Below, in pieces: positions 22,470 through 35,226 of a DNA stretch of 64,000 bases. The translations under genes were made by a program, and so were the position numbers. Source of the stretch: Physcomitrium patens (lineage: Eukaryota > Streptophyta > Bryopsida > Funariales > Funariaceae); contig NC_037257.1 in NCBI RefSeq assembly GCF_000002425.4, positions 15,786,847-15,850,846 on the forward strand, read 5' to 3'. Position 1 is the first letter of the stretch. Each line of letters begins with the position of its first letter. The notes below the pieces were generated by a model. It was not told the DNA's origin. It did no database searches and worked only from the letters and a program-made list of their open reading frames with translations.

Positions 22470-25180
22470 GGCTAAGAAAGGTGATATCTATTAGCTTGAA
22501 ATTAAGTAAGCTTAATTCATACTCTGAGACTTCAAGTCAAGAAGATGTATGTCAATGGCTCTTCAACATGCAACAATATTTTTAACTATTTGGGGTAGAT
22601 ACCACTAAAAGAATTATATATGCAGTCAGCTATTTGAGAGATGCGGCAACCATTTGGTGGCAACATTGAGTTCAAAGCTATGGAGCTCAAGATGGATTTT
22701 GCGATTAGAAGGAGTTTGAGAATGTTAGCTCTCAATTATACTCTAAAATTTAAATTTTTATTATTTTCCTATTTTATGGTAATTGAACATGTTAGATTAC
22801 GATTTATATAAGTAGAATTTAGTTTTATAGAATTTTTAGGATTAAAATCCTTAATGGTATAAATTATAGTCTAATTTCTTGAATTAGGTTAATTAGGACT
22901 ACAGTGATAAGAATTAGAAAATTAGAATAGCAACTTAATTAATTTAATAATTTAGAGGTTATTAGTCATTACTATGAAGGTTGACTAAAAGCCTATGAGT
23001 GCACCCCTACATCATTCATATGATTAAGAAGTTGGAATTATAATTCTCTAAAAGATTTAGTGAAGTTAGTAATGATAATTTTGAGTTTTCCTCCAAATTT
23101 GACAAATTCAAGCCACATAGTGGTTCTTCTAATTAATGGGAGTCTTTTTAATGCAATGGTGGCACCAGATTTATCCCATGAACTGAAGAAAACAAAATCA
23201 GCACCTTCTCCTTCAAAATACAAGTGAAGCAATGAAATTCTCATTTTGAAGAATTTTAGAAAAAAAATTGCCAAAATCTTTGTAAGTAAAAACTTCCTTA
23301 AAAATTATAATTGAGCATGGATTGAGGTATGTGAGTAGTCGATCTCAACTTAAAAAGGTGTTTTTAATACAATGGTGAAGTTAGATTTACCAAAAAAATG
23401 CTTTGTTGACTACTTACAAGAGCCATCAGCCTTGATAACGAGATTGGTTCTTGGATGAATGAAGGACGTAGATTTAGATTAGAGATCTTAAAAATCAAGG
23501 GTGGAGATGTAGCTCCCCTTTTACAAGCCTCAACTCAATTGTATAAGAGAGGCTTGGTTTTCCAAGCCCTCTCTCTCTCTTCTTTTAGATGAAGGGTGAA
23601 GCCATGCCAAAATATGGCCAAAATCCTTATCTTAACTTTATTTAGATTTTAAATCTCATTGTGAACCTTATAATTATATGTATATAGATTTTGAATTGTA
23701 AAGGATGGTCATTAAGTTTTAAAATATGCTTCATTGAGGTAGATAGCTCCTTAGCCTTCCAAATACTCTAAGGGTTTCAAGGGCTTAAAATTTTCGTCAA
23801 TCAATCATTTATTTTTTTTTGTTCTAATGTGAAATTCTGAATGGTTGTAGATTTTGTTGTTAGCTTTCTGAAAAGATTAAATTCGCTTAATTTGGAGTAA
23901 GAAAGTTTTTTTGGTGAATTTTTGAGTTTGAGGGAGTCTACTGCCTTTGCAGTTTGAATCAATCAAGTTCGGAAAGGCATTTCTCAATGTTTGATAATTG
24001 GCTTTATTTGAAATTTTAGAAGCATGAAGTTTTATAAGATAAGCTGTGAAGGACAAAAGTTTTGTTGGATTTGAAGACAAACTAAAGTTTTAGTGAATTT
24101 CTAAGTAAAGAGGATTGGTTGCCATGGTAGTTTGGATAACTCAACTTCAAAGGAAGAATTTTCATGATTAAATTAATAAGATTAAAAAAAAATTATTGGA
24201 TTAGAAACATCTTTAAGTTAATCTTACAACAAGCTAAGAATCATTCAAATTAAAGCTGATTAAAAATTTTGGCAAATTTTGGAGTAGAAGGGGGTTGCTG
24301 CCTTTAATCCTTGTGTGTTGTTAAGGTACCTTCGCTTTCACCTCTCTTATTTTATTTTTACTATTACCTTTACAATGACTTGTAATCTCTAAATTTCACC
24401 TTTTGGCTAATAAATTTGAATTTTTAACTTTAATTTTTAATTCAAACTTAAGTTTTTATTCTTACAATCAATTAACAGTAATAACTTAATTAATTTTTTT
24501 ATTATATTTGCATAGTAAATTTTATTTAATATTTTAATTTAATATTGATAATCATTGCTTGGAAGGTGTTAATTTGAATTGAATTACAAAAATCTACATT
24601 TAAATTAATTCAACAATTTCACAATTGGGAGTCTCTCCATTCCATCTCCTCAACTTGTTGTGTAGTGTCAATTTAATGAGTAGTGAATTTGGAGCTTATA
24701 GAGACCAAGTTTAGGAATCAATTTTGATGCATCAATGTGGAGAAGATAGCACATGATCAGTTGATAAATCTTACACAAGCTAGGTTGGTGCAAGATTATA
24801 TCTCTTGATTCAAGTCCCTATATCCTCAAATTAACAATGATTTAGAGACGGAGATTATGGATTGATTTCTATGAGGTTTAAAATTTGGAATTGAGTGTGA
24901 AGTGGAGCTAAGGAATCTACAAACATTCAAAGAGGCAATTTGGATTGTAGAGAGAGTTGATGCTATAGATTTCAAAAATCATGGATTCCAACCTATAGTA
25001 CAAAGTCTTATGCTGCTATTTAATACTATGGCACAACAATCAATGCCAATGAAAATTGATGTCCTACAAAGATCATTGATACTACAAAGATGACAAAATA
25101 TTGGTGCAAAAGGGATTATATTTCTATTATTGGGAGCCAAGCTATCAAATTGGAGGTTGTCCAAAATATCAAAACTCAAG
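22470..25180 (+). pseudogene. D gag (fossil), split by an insert
   Basis: The first part (about 22,490-22,722) has LFGVDTTKRIIYAVSYLRDA and ATIWWQ, the typical Ty3/gypsy gag block. The second part (about 24,675-25,180) has AHDQLINLTQARLVQDYIS, ECEVELRNLQTFKEAIWIVE and a basic stretch. The order and content fit a retrotransposon gag; about 1.95 kb of foreign DNA separates them. Broken. Confidence 0.75.
22723..24674. mobile_element. Unclassified LTR-like insert in D gag
   Basis: About 1.95 kb without coding potential, beginning TGTTAGCTCTC and ending near GTAGTGTCAA. It carries a CT-rich run (about 23,566-23,585) and a terminal-transcript-like region with CTTGTAATCTC and AATAAATTTG near 24,383-24,415. 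It interrupts a gag that is otherwise collinear. It is probably a solo LTR of a family not otherwise present here; the edges are estimates and no target duplication was established. Confidence 0.4.
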
Positions 25181-25299
25181 TACTAGCAAGATAAGGCAAG
25201 TTCACAATTTCAAAATCCATCAAATTGATAATAAGTCATAGTAGGAAAATGGATCTCCTCAATAAGGGCACCAAAGGCTAATATTGGGAATACCTACTA

Positions 25300-25740
25300 T
25301 CTCTTAGAGATAAATGGCTTTGTCTTGAATAATTATAAAAAGAGTCAACTAGTGTATCTAATGAAACTACTAAGAGGAAAATTATATCAAGTGCTCATAG
25401 ATTGTGATTCTACAGGAAATTGCATCTCAATTGAAATTACCAACCAGCTTGAAATTAAACTAAGGCAATCAAAAGAAGAAGTATATACCATGTAGATGAC
25501 CCAGAGAATATATTGAGTGAGATGTATGAAAAAGAAATCTTAAGATTGACAGATGGCTATGTCTTAAGAGAGGGATTGAAGGTAACAACATTAAAAAATG
25601 ATGTTATCCTTAGTATGCCTTGGCTAAAGATAGAAAATAACTAAGTTAATTGGATAGCAAGGATAGTTTCTTTCACAGATGGAAGACACAAGGTGACTCT
25701 TTGCACCACTACATCAAGTAAAGAAAAAAGATAATTTACA
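25300..25740 (+). pseudogene. D protease (fossil)
   Basis: VYLMKLLRGKLYQVLIDCDS with TGNCISIEITNQL (about 25,355-25,450) matches the retropepsin start (VLIDSGSTHNFIS), and NDVILSMPWLK (about 25,596) matches the family DVILGM-WL block. Located between gag and RT as expected. Confidence 0.72.
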
Positions 25741-25879
25741 ACCAAAGACTTATTTATAGAGGTCACTTTTATAAAGAAGCAAATAGAGTATAAGCAAGTG
25801 GTATATATAATAGTTCTAAATCTTGCACCAGTGGTAGGAAAAACAACCGAAGGAATAGAATGGAAATATCAACTGATAT

Positions 25880-27240
25880 AAAAATATTAGGATGTCTTTC
25901 CAATTGACCTACCTAGTGATATACCTCCTAATCAAGGTACCTTCTTTCAAATAGAACTATTGCATAGAGCCAAATTAAGAAGTCAATTAATTTTTTGCCT
26001 AACATTGAAAGAATTTGAAGAGCTATCAAAGACATTGGACAAAATCTTAGAGAAAGGTCTCATTCGAGAAAGTATATCACCATGGAGAGCACTTATACTC
26101 TTTGCACCTAAGAAAGATGGTCGACTTTGCCTTTACATTGACTATCAAGGCTTCAACAAGTAGACTTTTAAATATATATATTTAATTTTACGAATAGATG
26201 ATCTTCTTGACTAACTTTGAGGTACAACCATCTTTAGTAAATTTGATCTTTGGAGTGACTATTGACAAACACCTATTACAAAATAGGATATAAAAAAGAT
26301 GGCATTTTATACACACTATGGATATTTTGAATGACTAGTTTTACCTTTTGGCCTCCCCAATGCTCCAATCTCTTTCATGGATCAAATGAACATATTATTT
26401 TGAAATCTTTTGGACAAGTATGTAGTCGTCTTCATTGATGATATCTTTGTATATAATAAAATCTCTGAAGAATATGACCAACACCTACGAGAGGTGCTAT
26501 GCTAGCTACAAGATAGTCACTTCTATTAAAAACAATCAAAATGTGAACTTTGGAAGTCGGAAGTCACTTTTTTGATATATGTAGTATCCTTTGAAGGCAT
26601 GCATATGGAGCAAGATAAGGTAAAAGTAGTGGAAGATTGACCAACATCAAAGGATGATTATGAAGTTTTCTCATTTTTTGACCTTATCGAATACTATTAC
26701 TATTTTGTACTGTAATTTTTTCACATTGTTACATCATTGATAAATCTATTGAAAAAAGGTGTCTCATTTGAATGAAAATTAGAGTAATAAAGTACCTTTG
26801 ATAGGTTCAAGGAAGTATTTATTATTTCTTTTCAATATTGCAACCGTATGATCTTAACTTTTCTTGTATGCTTAACAATGATACTTTTGACTTTGCTATT
26901 AGAGTAGTCCTTCAATAAGATTTTGGTAGGAGCCTTTAACTTGTGGTGTATGAATCATGCAAGCTGAGAAAGATAGAGTGCAATTATTTTACATTTGATT
27001 GAGAGTAATTAGTGATTGTACATGCTACAAAGGTGTGACAACATTATTTATTGAAGAAGCCAATGGTTGTTCAAACTGACCATCAATCCTTCCTACATGA
27101 TTTGTATATGAAAAATATGAAATCATGCCATCATTGTTGAGAAAAATAGTTGCAGTTTTTTGATATCTAGCTTGAGTATATATAAGGGCAACAACATATT
27201 GTGTCAAATAACTTATTGCAGAGACTAGACTTGAAGGACA
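25880..27240 (+). pseudogene. D reverse transcriptase and RNase H (fossil)
   Basis: FPIDLPSDIPPNQG, EELSKTLDKILEKGLIRES, LFAPKKDGRLCLYIDYQGFN (26,098-26,160), a TIFSKFDLWSDY-like block, MAFYTHYGYFE, LPFGLPNAP, DKYVVVFIDDIFVY (about 26,413-26,455; palm block), LWKSEVTFLIYVVSFEGM. RNase H follows with FDFAIRVVLQ-like and TDHQSFLHDL-like stretches (about 26,880-27,110). Standard Ty3/gypsy order, broken in many places. Confidence 0.82.
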
Positions 27241-27299
27241 AATGGAGAGATAAGACAAAAGTTTCTACCATTAATAGTATTATTTTAGATCTACTCAAA

Positions 27300-28692
27300 G
27301 AGAAAGAATGGAAGGAAGCTTCACATTGAGATGCTTATTTTAAGATGGTTAGTGATTGGCTAAAGGTGGACAATATACAATATCAAGATTACATTCTTAG
27401 TGATTGCTTGCTCTATTTCAAGAAGAAAATTTATGTATCTGATGATGTTAAACTTTGAATGCACATACTTTAAAAAAATATGATATCCCAATATCTAGAC
27501 ATTTGAGATGAGAAAAGACTCTAAAATGGATCTTAAGGATATGATTTTGAGTAGGTTTGGATCATGATGTTTGAGCCTTTATATGCTCTCGAAAGTCATA
27601 TCAACATAATAAAATATGCAATGCAGCGTTTCTTCAATTATTATAGCCAATTCCACTACATACAGTATATTGAGAGCAATGACTATTAGTTTCATTGTGT
27701 ATTTGCTACAAATGTCTTATAATCATTTTGCAATTACCGTCTTTGTAGATTGACACTTGAAGCAACTTCATTTGGCCGTGGTATGCTTGGATATTGATGC
27801 TCCAATACTTGCACAAGTCACTTCTTTCATATTATCTTTTGTCACTATGGATTACCTTTTGCCATTGTTTTAGATCAAGATTCATGCTTTGTGAGAAGTT
27901 TTTGGTAAGCCTTGTTGAAGCTACTAGATACATGACTTGCCATATCTATAGCCTTCTATCTCTAAATAGATAGATCAACAAAGTGTACAAATTCGACTTT
28001 GGAAGATATGTTGCAGGCATTTGTAGTGGTTCATCATAATAATTAGAATAAATACTTGACATCTTTGAAATTTTGTTACAATAAATGTATTCAAATAAGT
28101 ACTAATGATTCACCATTTTTTTTTTAATATCAATCAATATTTGATTATGCCAATAATTTTCCATCATCCTATCAACACTAACAATCCAATAATAAGAGAA
28201 TTTATACAACGGCTTACAATGGCCTTACAAAAGACACAATTTAGCCTCTTTATTGTATAAAATCAATAGAAGAAGTATGAAAATAACCATTGACAACACA
28301 AGACCTTCCAAGAGGGTGATTAAGTATTACTTATCAATGCCAACTTACCACTTACTACATCAATCCAAATCCGTAAAGTAATACATTGGTAGCTTGGACC
28401 TTTCTGCATTTCTATAATGATTTTTGATGTTACATTTCACCTCGAGCTTCTGCCACATATTTGGATCTATTTAATCTTTGATGTTTTGTAATTGAAAGAA
28501 TTTCATACTAAGCCAAAGCACTTTCTTGATAGATACCAACTACCACCACTGCCAATTGTAATTGATGACCAATAAGAATATGAAGTGGACAACATTTTGA
28601 AACATTGCTACCTTCGTTGTGGTAGTGGATGTCCACAACTTCAGTACAAAGTTCTTTGCAAAAGTTATCTTATTTACGATACAACGTGGAAA
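27300..28692 (+). pseudogene. D integrase and chromodomain (fossil)
   Basis: Zinc-binding part near 27,480-27,600, core with GRGMLGY-like and HYGLPFAIVLDQDSCFVRSF (about 27,843-27,902), and a C-terminal chromodomain at about 28,574-28,692 reading EYEVDNILKH, QLQYKVLCKSYLIYD and TTWKP. The B element has entered exactly after TTWKP. The chromodomain identifies D as a chromovirus. Broken. Confidence 0.75.
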
Positions 28693-28697
28693 CCTAT

Positions 28698-29488
28698 TGT
28701 AGAATAAATATTAATTCGTTTTTGAAAGATATTGGTAAAATATATTAATAGTCCATATAATAGGAAATTCAAGAGGACAGATGAGTGATTTAGTTATTAA
28801 AAGCGATTGATTACAAAATTACGATTAGAATCTGGAAAATGAGGGAAAAGTATATAGGAGTTGTAGAAGTTAATTAAGATGCCAGACTATGAGAGTTGTG
28901 AGCCGAAGGCCATCGCTGTGATAGTGTGAGCTGGGGTAAGCTTGATGCTATCTCTTTTCTTTTTTTTGTTATTTTCTTTGAATAAGAGGATTGAAAGTTT
29001 CTGAATATTGTGAAGTGAATTATGGAATGGAAATATGATTAGTATTATTTGAGAAGAAGAAAGATTGAATGCTAAAATCTGATTGTAGTTCAATAGAGAG
29101 AATGAGTCTGTGTTTGTGTGAAACACTGTAATGTGAATGACAGTTCTGTGTGAAGAATTCCAATGATTGGAACGAAGGTAATTGTGTGCTGAAAGCTGTG
29201 AGGGCAGAGTATTACAGTTGGAGATTATGAGGGTGAATATATTGGTAGAAATAGCAGTTATTGGTATGATTGAATTGTCGTAAGGAAGAGACCGATAAGG
29301 TAAAGGAGGAGATTATAGTTTCCTGGTGTATTCAGATTTTGGAAATAGAGAGGATACATTCAGGAGGTAATTGATTGTATGATCTTAACGTGAATGCTTA
29401 AGCAACTGGTCATTCTCCGTGTTCGAATCTCCCTATATGGGTTTATGCTGGGAGGTTTCTTTCGGAGTAAGTAAAACGAGCAATCACA
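28698..29488 (+). repeat. B 5' LTR
   Basis: 791 bp, TG...CA. It includes ATTCGTTTTTGAAAGATATT near the start and GTAAAACGAGCAATCACA at the end. A third, solo copy is found on the minus strand at 52,628-53,397. Confidence 0.92.
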
Positions 29489-29491
29489 TTT

Positions 29492-29510
29492 TGGCGCCAG
29501 TGCCGAGGAG
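29492..29510 (+). promoter_or_regulatory. B primer-binding site
   Basis: TGGCGCCAGTGCCGAGGAG lies 3 bp after the 5' LTR. It resembles TGGCGCCGTTGCCGGGGA, the complement of the tRNA-Asp 3' end (recalled), with a few differences. The position and the TGG start support minus-strand priming here. Confidence 0.7.
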
Positions 29511-29559
29511 TAATAATAGCTTTGAGTGTTATGAATTAATTACCAAACGTGTGAAAAAA

Positions 29560-31830
29560 TTCGCAATGGAAGACGATTTCAATAGTGTTTGAAGTAAGAT
29601 TATGGTTAATAAGAATGAGAGCATTGCATTGAGGAAAATAAATCAGTTGAGAGAAAGACAAGAAAGAGTGCAAAGAAGAAACTTGCTTAGAGAAGAACAA
29701 GAACGTAATCTTAAAAAGAAGCATTGACAAAATTGGATTAAACCATGGTTACAAGTTTGTCGGTGCATCCAAACATATCAAGAATTAGACAGACTATTAA
29801 TTCTGCAATCGTATGTACCATTAGAAAAATTGCCTAGAACACTCGCGGGAAATTTTGTTAACATTCTAGTGGAAATCTTGAGGCTGTTAACTGAAAGAGA
29901 AGGAGGCGTAGAAGAATTTGGTACTCCATTGGATATTTTTCCAGTAGGGGGTACCACTAAAATGAGCAATAGTGGTTCTTCAGATTGCCACAAATTGATT
30001 GCCAATAAAGATAACTATATTGTATTTTAAAATCTGAAATTTTCACCTACAATTCAACCAATAAAATAAATTGCAGAAAATAACAGTAAATCGAGGAGCA
30101 CTGAGAGCTTGGAAATTAGAATAAGGAAAAACAGAGATTATTTTAAAATGGAGTTTAACAAAACAAGAAATTCAATGGCGTCAGGAGGACCAGCCATTCC
30201 GATTGTAGTACAAATGGGTGCAATAGGCGATCGTACGACTAGTGTCGCGCCACTATCTACTTCTCGGAGATTTTCGGATGCGGATCCCGATCAACATTTG
30301 TCTCAGTTTTTTACAGCATGTATAGCTAATAATGGCAGAACTGAAAATATTTGGTTGTGATGGCTGCCAGCGACCTTAAAAGATACGACGTTTGCATGGT
30401 ATAACCGCCAATCAGTGGGTCAATTTCCGAATTAGGAAGCATTGAAGAATGCATTTTTATCTCATTTTCGGCCAATTGGTTTTGAGGACCGCCTTCGAGA
30501 GAGGTTAATGAATAGCATAATGGTACCAGGGGAAGCAGTACAGTCATATTATGGTCGCATAGCACATATACTTCAAAAATGACCAAATAACCAAATGCCA
30601 AAATCGTTTGTGTTGTCCATTTTAATTAATGGACTACACCTACCAGAATTAAAGATGTTTGTAAAGGAGGCCCAATCAGCCACCATTACATCATCTCTTG
30701 AGCGAGAAAAAATATGGGAGGAATGTCACTATGACCAGAACTTAACAGTTGGAGCCATGATGATTCCATCTCAAGGATGTTATCAAATGACAAATTGGAA
30801 TGACGCATCGGGAAGTTATCTGGGAAGGAATGATTATGATACAATTCCATAGGGAATAGTGGATTTCGTTCCATTGCAAGATGTACGTCCATCATCATCA
30901 CACCCGTATGCACCTTATTCCATGTATCAAAAACCAATACCTACAAAGGAATTGCCAAATGCATTGGTATCAAGGAATCCCAATGAGTCATTGCTGTTAA
31001 CATTGACGAAAAAAATGGATGAATTGGTTGTGAATCTGCCCAAGGATAAAAAAAAAAGGCATAAACCAACCAATATGTATCCCAATGTCTGGTGCAGCAA
31101 TTGTAAGGGGCAAGGTCATTTAGTAACAAAATGTCCTTCACCTCCCCAAATGACTATACAATGTACTTTTTGCGGGGACAAGCATATTATCACCAACTAT
31201 TGGAATTTACGGAAGCAACAACAACTCATAAACCAGATAATCACTCAACTAAGTTCGTGGGATGTCAATCAAGTACAGACGAATAATAGGTTTGGCTGGA
31301 ATGGAAATCGAGCAAATAAATAAAATTAGAATTATTCCAATTTCCTAAACTCTGAATTTCACCAAGAAGGTGTATCCAATATTCATGGATTGGCAATGAA
31401 CCAACCAGGATACCATCAATATCTACCCATGACGAAGCCAATGCCAGAGTCTACAGTAACAATGGATCAATAAAGATCCTTTACTCATCCGACATGGAAC
31501 AGATCTAGCCGTTATATACCAGTAGAGTCACCTAATAGCCTTGAAGGAGTTGGCAGAAGACGACTTCGCTACTATCGTTGCAGACAAATTGGTCATTATG
31601 CCAATGAATGTGCTAATCCAAGGACCAATGATGACTATGCTCTAATATGTAGAAATTGTAAGCAGTCTGGTCACATGTATCAGCAATGCAATGCACCCTT
31701 TAATTATAATAATTGAGACCAACAAATACAAACAAGCCAATCGGTGGAGGACAAAGGCCCTGTTCAATGAGACACACCAGTATATCGTGTCGAGGTGGTG
31801 AACGCAGTGCTTACTAGAGGCCAACAAAAA
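29560..31830 (+). pseudogene. B gag with zinc-knuckles (fossil)
   Basis: An N-terminal charged coiled-coil-like stretch (about 29,620-29,725), then a capsid region with TTFAWYNRQSVGQFPN and LKNAFLSHFRP (about 30,385-30,475) and ERLMNSIMVPGEAVQSYY (30,500-30,550). Four CCHC-like knuckles follow: CSNCKGQGHLVTKC (about 31,093), CTFCGDKH (about 31,162), CRQIGHYANEC (about 31,581) and CRNCKQSGHMYQQC (about 31,651). The knuckles would bind element RNA. A diverged copy of parts of this region is found inside the LTRs of family A. Confidence 0.82.
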
Positions 31831-32399
31831 GACTAGAATTCAAATCAGGATATGGATGAACCAATCACAGGACAACAAGTAGCGCCATCCATGGGGCTAA
31901 ATTAACCAATATCAGTATTGGGACGTATCCCAATATTGAGACCTCAACAGACTGAGGAACCTAATTTGATTCCACGTACCAATTGGCTGGGACCAACCTA
32001 TCCAGATTCTATTACGGGCTTCATACTCAATATGAGACTTGACTCGGTGGCACAATCCAATGAGGTTCCAATTACGGAGGCTTTGGTTCCATTCCAAGCA
32101 GTTTCGATCTCTACGCAGTTCCAAGAAACGTCCTATCCGTTGAAAGATCCTCTCGAGAGAAGGAATTCCAAGGAGCCCCGGCTACTTTCGAGTCCAAGGC
32201 AGAAAAATATCTTACCTCACAGAGTTAAACTCAAACCAATGAAAAGAAAGAGAGCATTGGAAATTATCCTAAATATGGAACCCTATGATATTTTGAAGGA
32301 TTTGGATGTTATTCAACCTTCAATAACAGTGAAGCAACTTTTGACTATAGCACCGCAATGTCGATCTACATTGAATTCAATGTTAATACGACGAAGATT

Positions 32400-33215
32400 C
32401 TGCACTAAAGAAATTCATGAAGTTAGTTTAAACCCATATCTGGGAGCACCAACAATTGATGTATCAATCGATGGCATTTTAATTCCAGGGATACAAGTCG
32501 ATGGTAGCTCCAGTGTGAATTTAATAAATACGGATACAATGGAGGACTTGGATCTAAAGCAATAGCTACCTACGACATTGGTCTTGCGAATGGCAGATCA
32601 TAGTCGGATAAAGTCAATGGGAATCTTACGCAATATTGCCACTGTAATCACGAGATTGACATACAAAATCAATTATATTATATTTCGATTACAGAGTTCT
32701 ATGTTATTGTATCCCATTTTATTAGGCAAACCTTGGCTTTATCAAGCCAAAGCTAAGAACGATTGGGGCCGAGGCACATTGATAATTAAAAAAGGCCAAG
32801 ACCAGAATGTTCTACAGATGTACCCGGTAGAATATCATGGAGAATCTCAATTGCCAGAATCAAAATTTACATCGGACAACGAGAGTCAATCGATTGAGGC
32901 AAATGACGATGCTATAGGTTCACCGCAATTTGGGGTAGGACAAAACACTTTAACAGCAAAGGCAGGAGTCTATCAATATAGAAGTTCTGGTGAATATTTA
33001 CTGCGTCAGGAGGATGCGACTAACTCGGATCATGCTATTACCGAATGGATGAACAATTCTGCAGTCAATAGAGTCAGTACATTAGAACCAGATTTGGGTG
33101 GTTTTCATATGTCGGATAATACAAGATATTCAGATGAGGAGAAGACAATTAAATCAGAGGTTGTTGAAGATCCTATATGTCAATCTATTAACCTAGGCAC
33201 CAACAAAATGCCATA
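32400..33215 (+). pseudogene. B protease region (fossil)
   Basis: APTIDVSIDGILIPGIQVDG, SSSVNLINTDTM (about 32,446-32,540; retropepsin active-site surroundings), then LRMADHSRIKSMGILRNI and LLYPILLGKPWLYQAKAKND with LIIKKGQ (about 32,707-32,800; the ILLG-PWL block). The adjacent frame 31,918-32,565 supplies the gag-protease linker that recurs in A LTRs. Fossil. Confidence 0.75.
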
Positions 33216-33289
33216 ACTAATTAAAATATATGTCAGTATTATCGGTACAGAAATAAATGCTTAGAAACAGTTTTTCGTCTGTCACAAAT

Positions 33290-33730
33290 CTACCTTTGTA
33301 TGGTCGTATGCAAATTTGAAAGGGATTCTAGTTGACGTGTGTGAGCACCAGATTATTCTGAAGGAGGGTGTTATGCCAGTTCGTCAAAGACAATACCGGC
33401 TTAACCTAAAATATTCCCTTTTAGTGAAAGAAGAATTAGATAAACTTTTTGACATGGGTTTCATTTATCTTGTTCTGCATAGTGCATGGGTGTCGCCAAT
33501 CGTGAAGGTACGGAAGAAGAACAGGAAAATCAAGATATGTCAAGATTTTTGAAAGTTAAATATAGCCACCAAAAAAGATTACTTCTCATTATCTTTCACG
33601 GACAGTATGGATAACATAATGTTATTATCACCACTAGGTGCACCGGTTAAAGTCATTTTGTGGTATTTTTTTGGGTTGACTAGACTGCCATTTTCTTATA
33701 TTTCTTGTATTTTTGAAAGTAGTAGTTCCA
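33290..33730 (+). pseudogene. B start of reverse transcriptase (fossil)
   Basis: VPVRQRQYR-like MPVRQRQYRLNLKYSLLVKE with ELDKLFDMGFIYLV, AWVSPIVKVRKKNRKIKICQ (about 33,370-33,550), matching the N-terminal part of Ty3/gypsy RT (KEEIDKLLEAGFI..SPWVSPIVVVPKKNGKIRICVD). Only this first part of pol, with a short piece reading LPFSYISCIFE near 33,690, is present. Confidence 0.75.
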
Positions 33731-33849
33731 GTTAAGAGTTAACAGTAAGGAGCCAGTCATAAGAAATAGAACGCATGGTGGAGACCCACAGGCAAGAGCT
33801 ATTTTGAGCTCGCAGTAATTAAATTTTCAAACTGAAAAAAGCGAAGGGT

Positions 33850-34254
33850 CAGTTTGTGATGGAACGAGAAAAGGCCAAGTTATTGGCGCAAGAGAAATTG
33901 GTATTGAGTGGCCAATACAGATGTGAAACATAGCGATTAAGGGCTGAAATTGAGGCCTTGAATGCCGAGGTGACAAGATTGGCAGAGGATTTAGTCAATA
34001 TTGGTCAAACAGAAGTATCGACGTTGCCAGTTCCCAAAATTCCAGAAGAGAGGAGTTACTTTCAGCGCCAGTTGGAATTGAGAGATACCCAGATCTTGAA
34101 ATTGAAAGTTCAAGTCCGTGAACTAGGCGAGTACAATGAAGACCTTTCAGCTCAGTTGAGGCAGGAGCTGATGGAAGCATTGGAGGAGGACAAAGATTTG
34201 CAGTTGGAACCGAAATCGGTGGAACCAATAACAGATACTGTGGCAATTGATTAA
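33850..34254 (+). CDS. B 3' coiled-coil frame (unknown function)
   Basis: A glutamate-, lysine- and leucine-rich frame between the RT remnant and the 3' LTR; its clear open part is 33,958-34,254. It reads LRAEIEALNAEVTRLAEDLV, QRQLELRDTQILKLKVQVRE and LSAQLRQELMEALEEDKDLQ, with a strong heptad rhythm. No enzyme motif is visible. Possibly an extra structural protein of the element or captured host sequence. It is the best-kept coding stretch of B. The role is unknown. Confidence 0.55.
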
Positions 34255-34362
34255 TTAGATAGGCCAGAGGGATCGCAATTTTTGTAAAGTTTTCTTAGAT
34301 AATTTTTAGATAGGTATCAATTGAGTGTTTGCGAGGACGTTGCACAGATAGGAGTGGAGCTA

Positions 34363-35153
34363 TGTAGAATAGATATTAATTCGTTTTTGAAAGATATTGG
34401 TAAAATATATTAATAGTTCATATAATAGGAAATTCAAGAGGACAGATGAATGATTTAGTTATTAAAAGCGATTAATTACAAAATTACGATTAGAATCTGG
34501 AAAATCAAGGGAAAGTATATAGGAGTTATAGAAGTTAATTAAGATGCCAGACTGTGAGAGTTGTGAGCCGAAGGCCATTGTTGTGATAGTGTGAGCCGGG
34601 GTAAGCTTGGTGCTACCTCTTTTCTTTTGTTTGTTATTTTCTTTGAATAAGAGGATTGAAAGTTTCTGAATATTATGAAGTGAATTATAGAATGGAAATA
34701 TGATTAGTATTATTTGAGAAGAAGAAAGATTGAATGTTAAAATCTGATTGTAGTTCAGCAGAGAGAATGAGTCTGTGTTTGTGTGAAATACTGTAATGTG
34801 AATGGAAGTTCTATGTTAAGAATTCCAATGATTGGAACGAGGGTAATTGTGTGCTGAAAGCTGTGAGGGCAGAGTATTACAGTTGGAAATTATGAAGGTG
34901 AATATATTGGTAGAAGTAGTAGTTATTGGTATGATTGAATTGTTGTAAGGAAGAGACCGATAAGGTGAAGGAGGAGATTATAGTTTCTTTGTGTATTCAG
35001 ATTTTAGAAATAGAGAGGATACATTCAGGAGGTAATTGATTGTATGATCTTAGCATGAACGCTTAAGCAACTAGTCATTCTTCATGTTCGAATCCCCCTA
35101 CATGGATTTATGGTGGGAGGTTTCTTCCAAAATAAGTAAAACGAGCAATCACA
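34363..35153 (+). repeat. B 3' LTR
   Basis: 791 bp, about 94% identical to the 5' LTR by hand count. Preceded by a weak purine tract (GATAGGAGTGGAGC). Confidence 0.92.
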
Positions 35154-35226
35154 CCTGTATAAAATCTCATCTATTGAGAAGAGACAATTCAAAGATACCA
35201 CTGGGAGTAAAACAAAGATGTTTCGC

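Larger units (their letters stand above)
28698..35153 (+). mobile_element. B: gag-protease LTR retrotransposon, ends intact
   Basis: Two LTRs of exactly 791 bp (TGTAGAAT...CAATCACA), flanked by CCTAT (28,693-28,697) and CCTGT (35,154-35,158), a 5-bp target duplication with one difference. The 6,456-bp element carries a primer site, a long gag with zinc-knuckles, a protease region, only the start of RT, and a separate coiled-coil frame before the 3' LTR. RNase H and integrase are absent, so it looks non-autonomous. Hand comparison gives about 49 differences in 791 LTR positions (about 6%, mostly transitions), roughly 2.5 million years at 1.3e-8. A few to several breaks in gag/pro. Confidence 0.88.

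Noticed and set aside
29390-29460. tRNA-like T-arm in the B LTR (GTGTTCGAATCTCCC; GTTCGAATCCCCC in the 3' LTR)
   Set aside because: It fits a B-box-like consensus, but no cloverleaf, A-box or acceptor stem could be found around it. Probably chance within the LTR.
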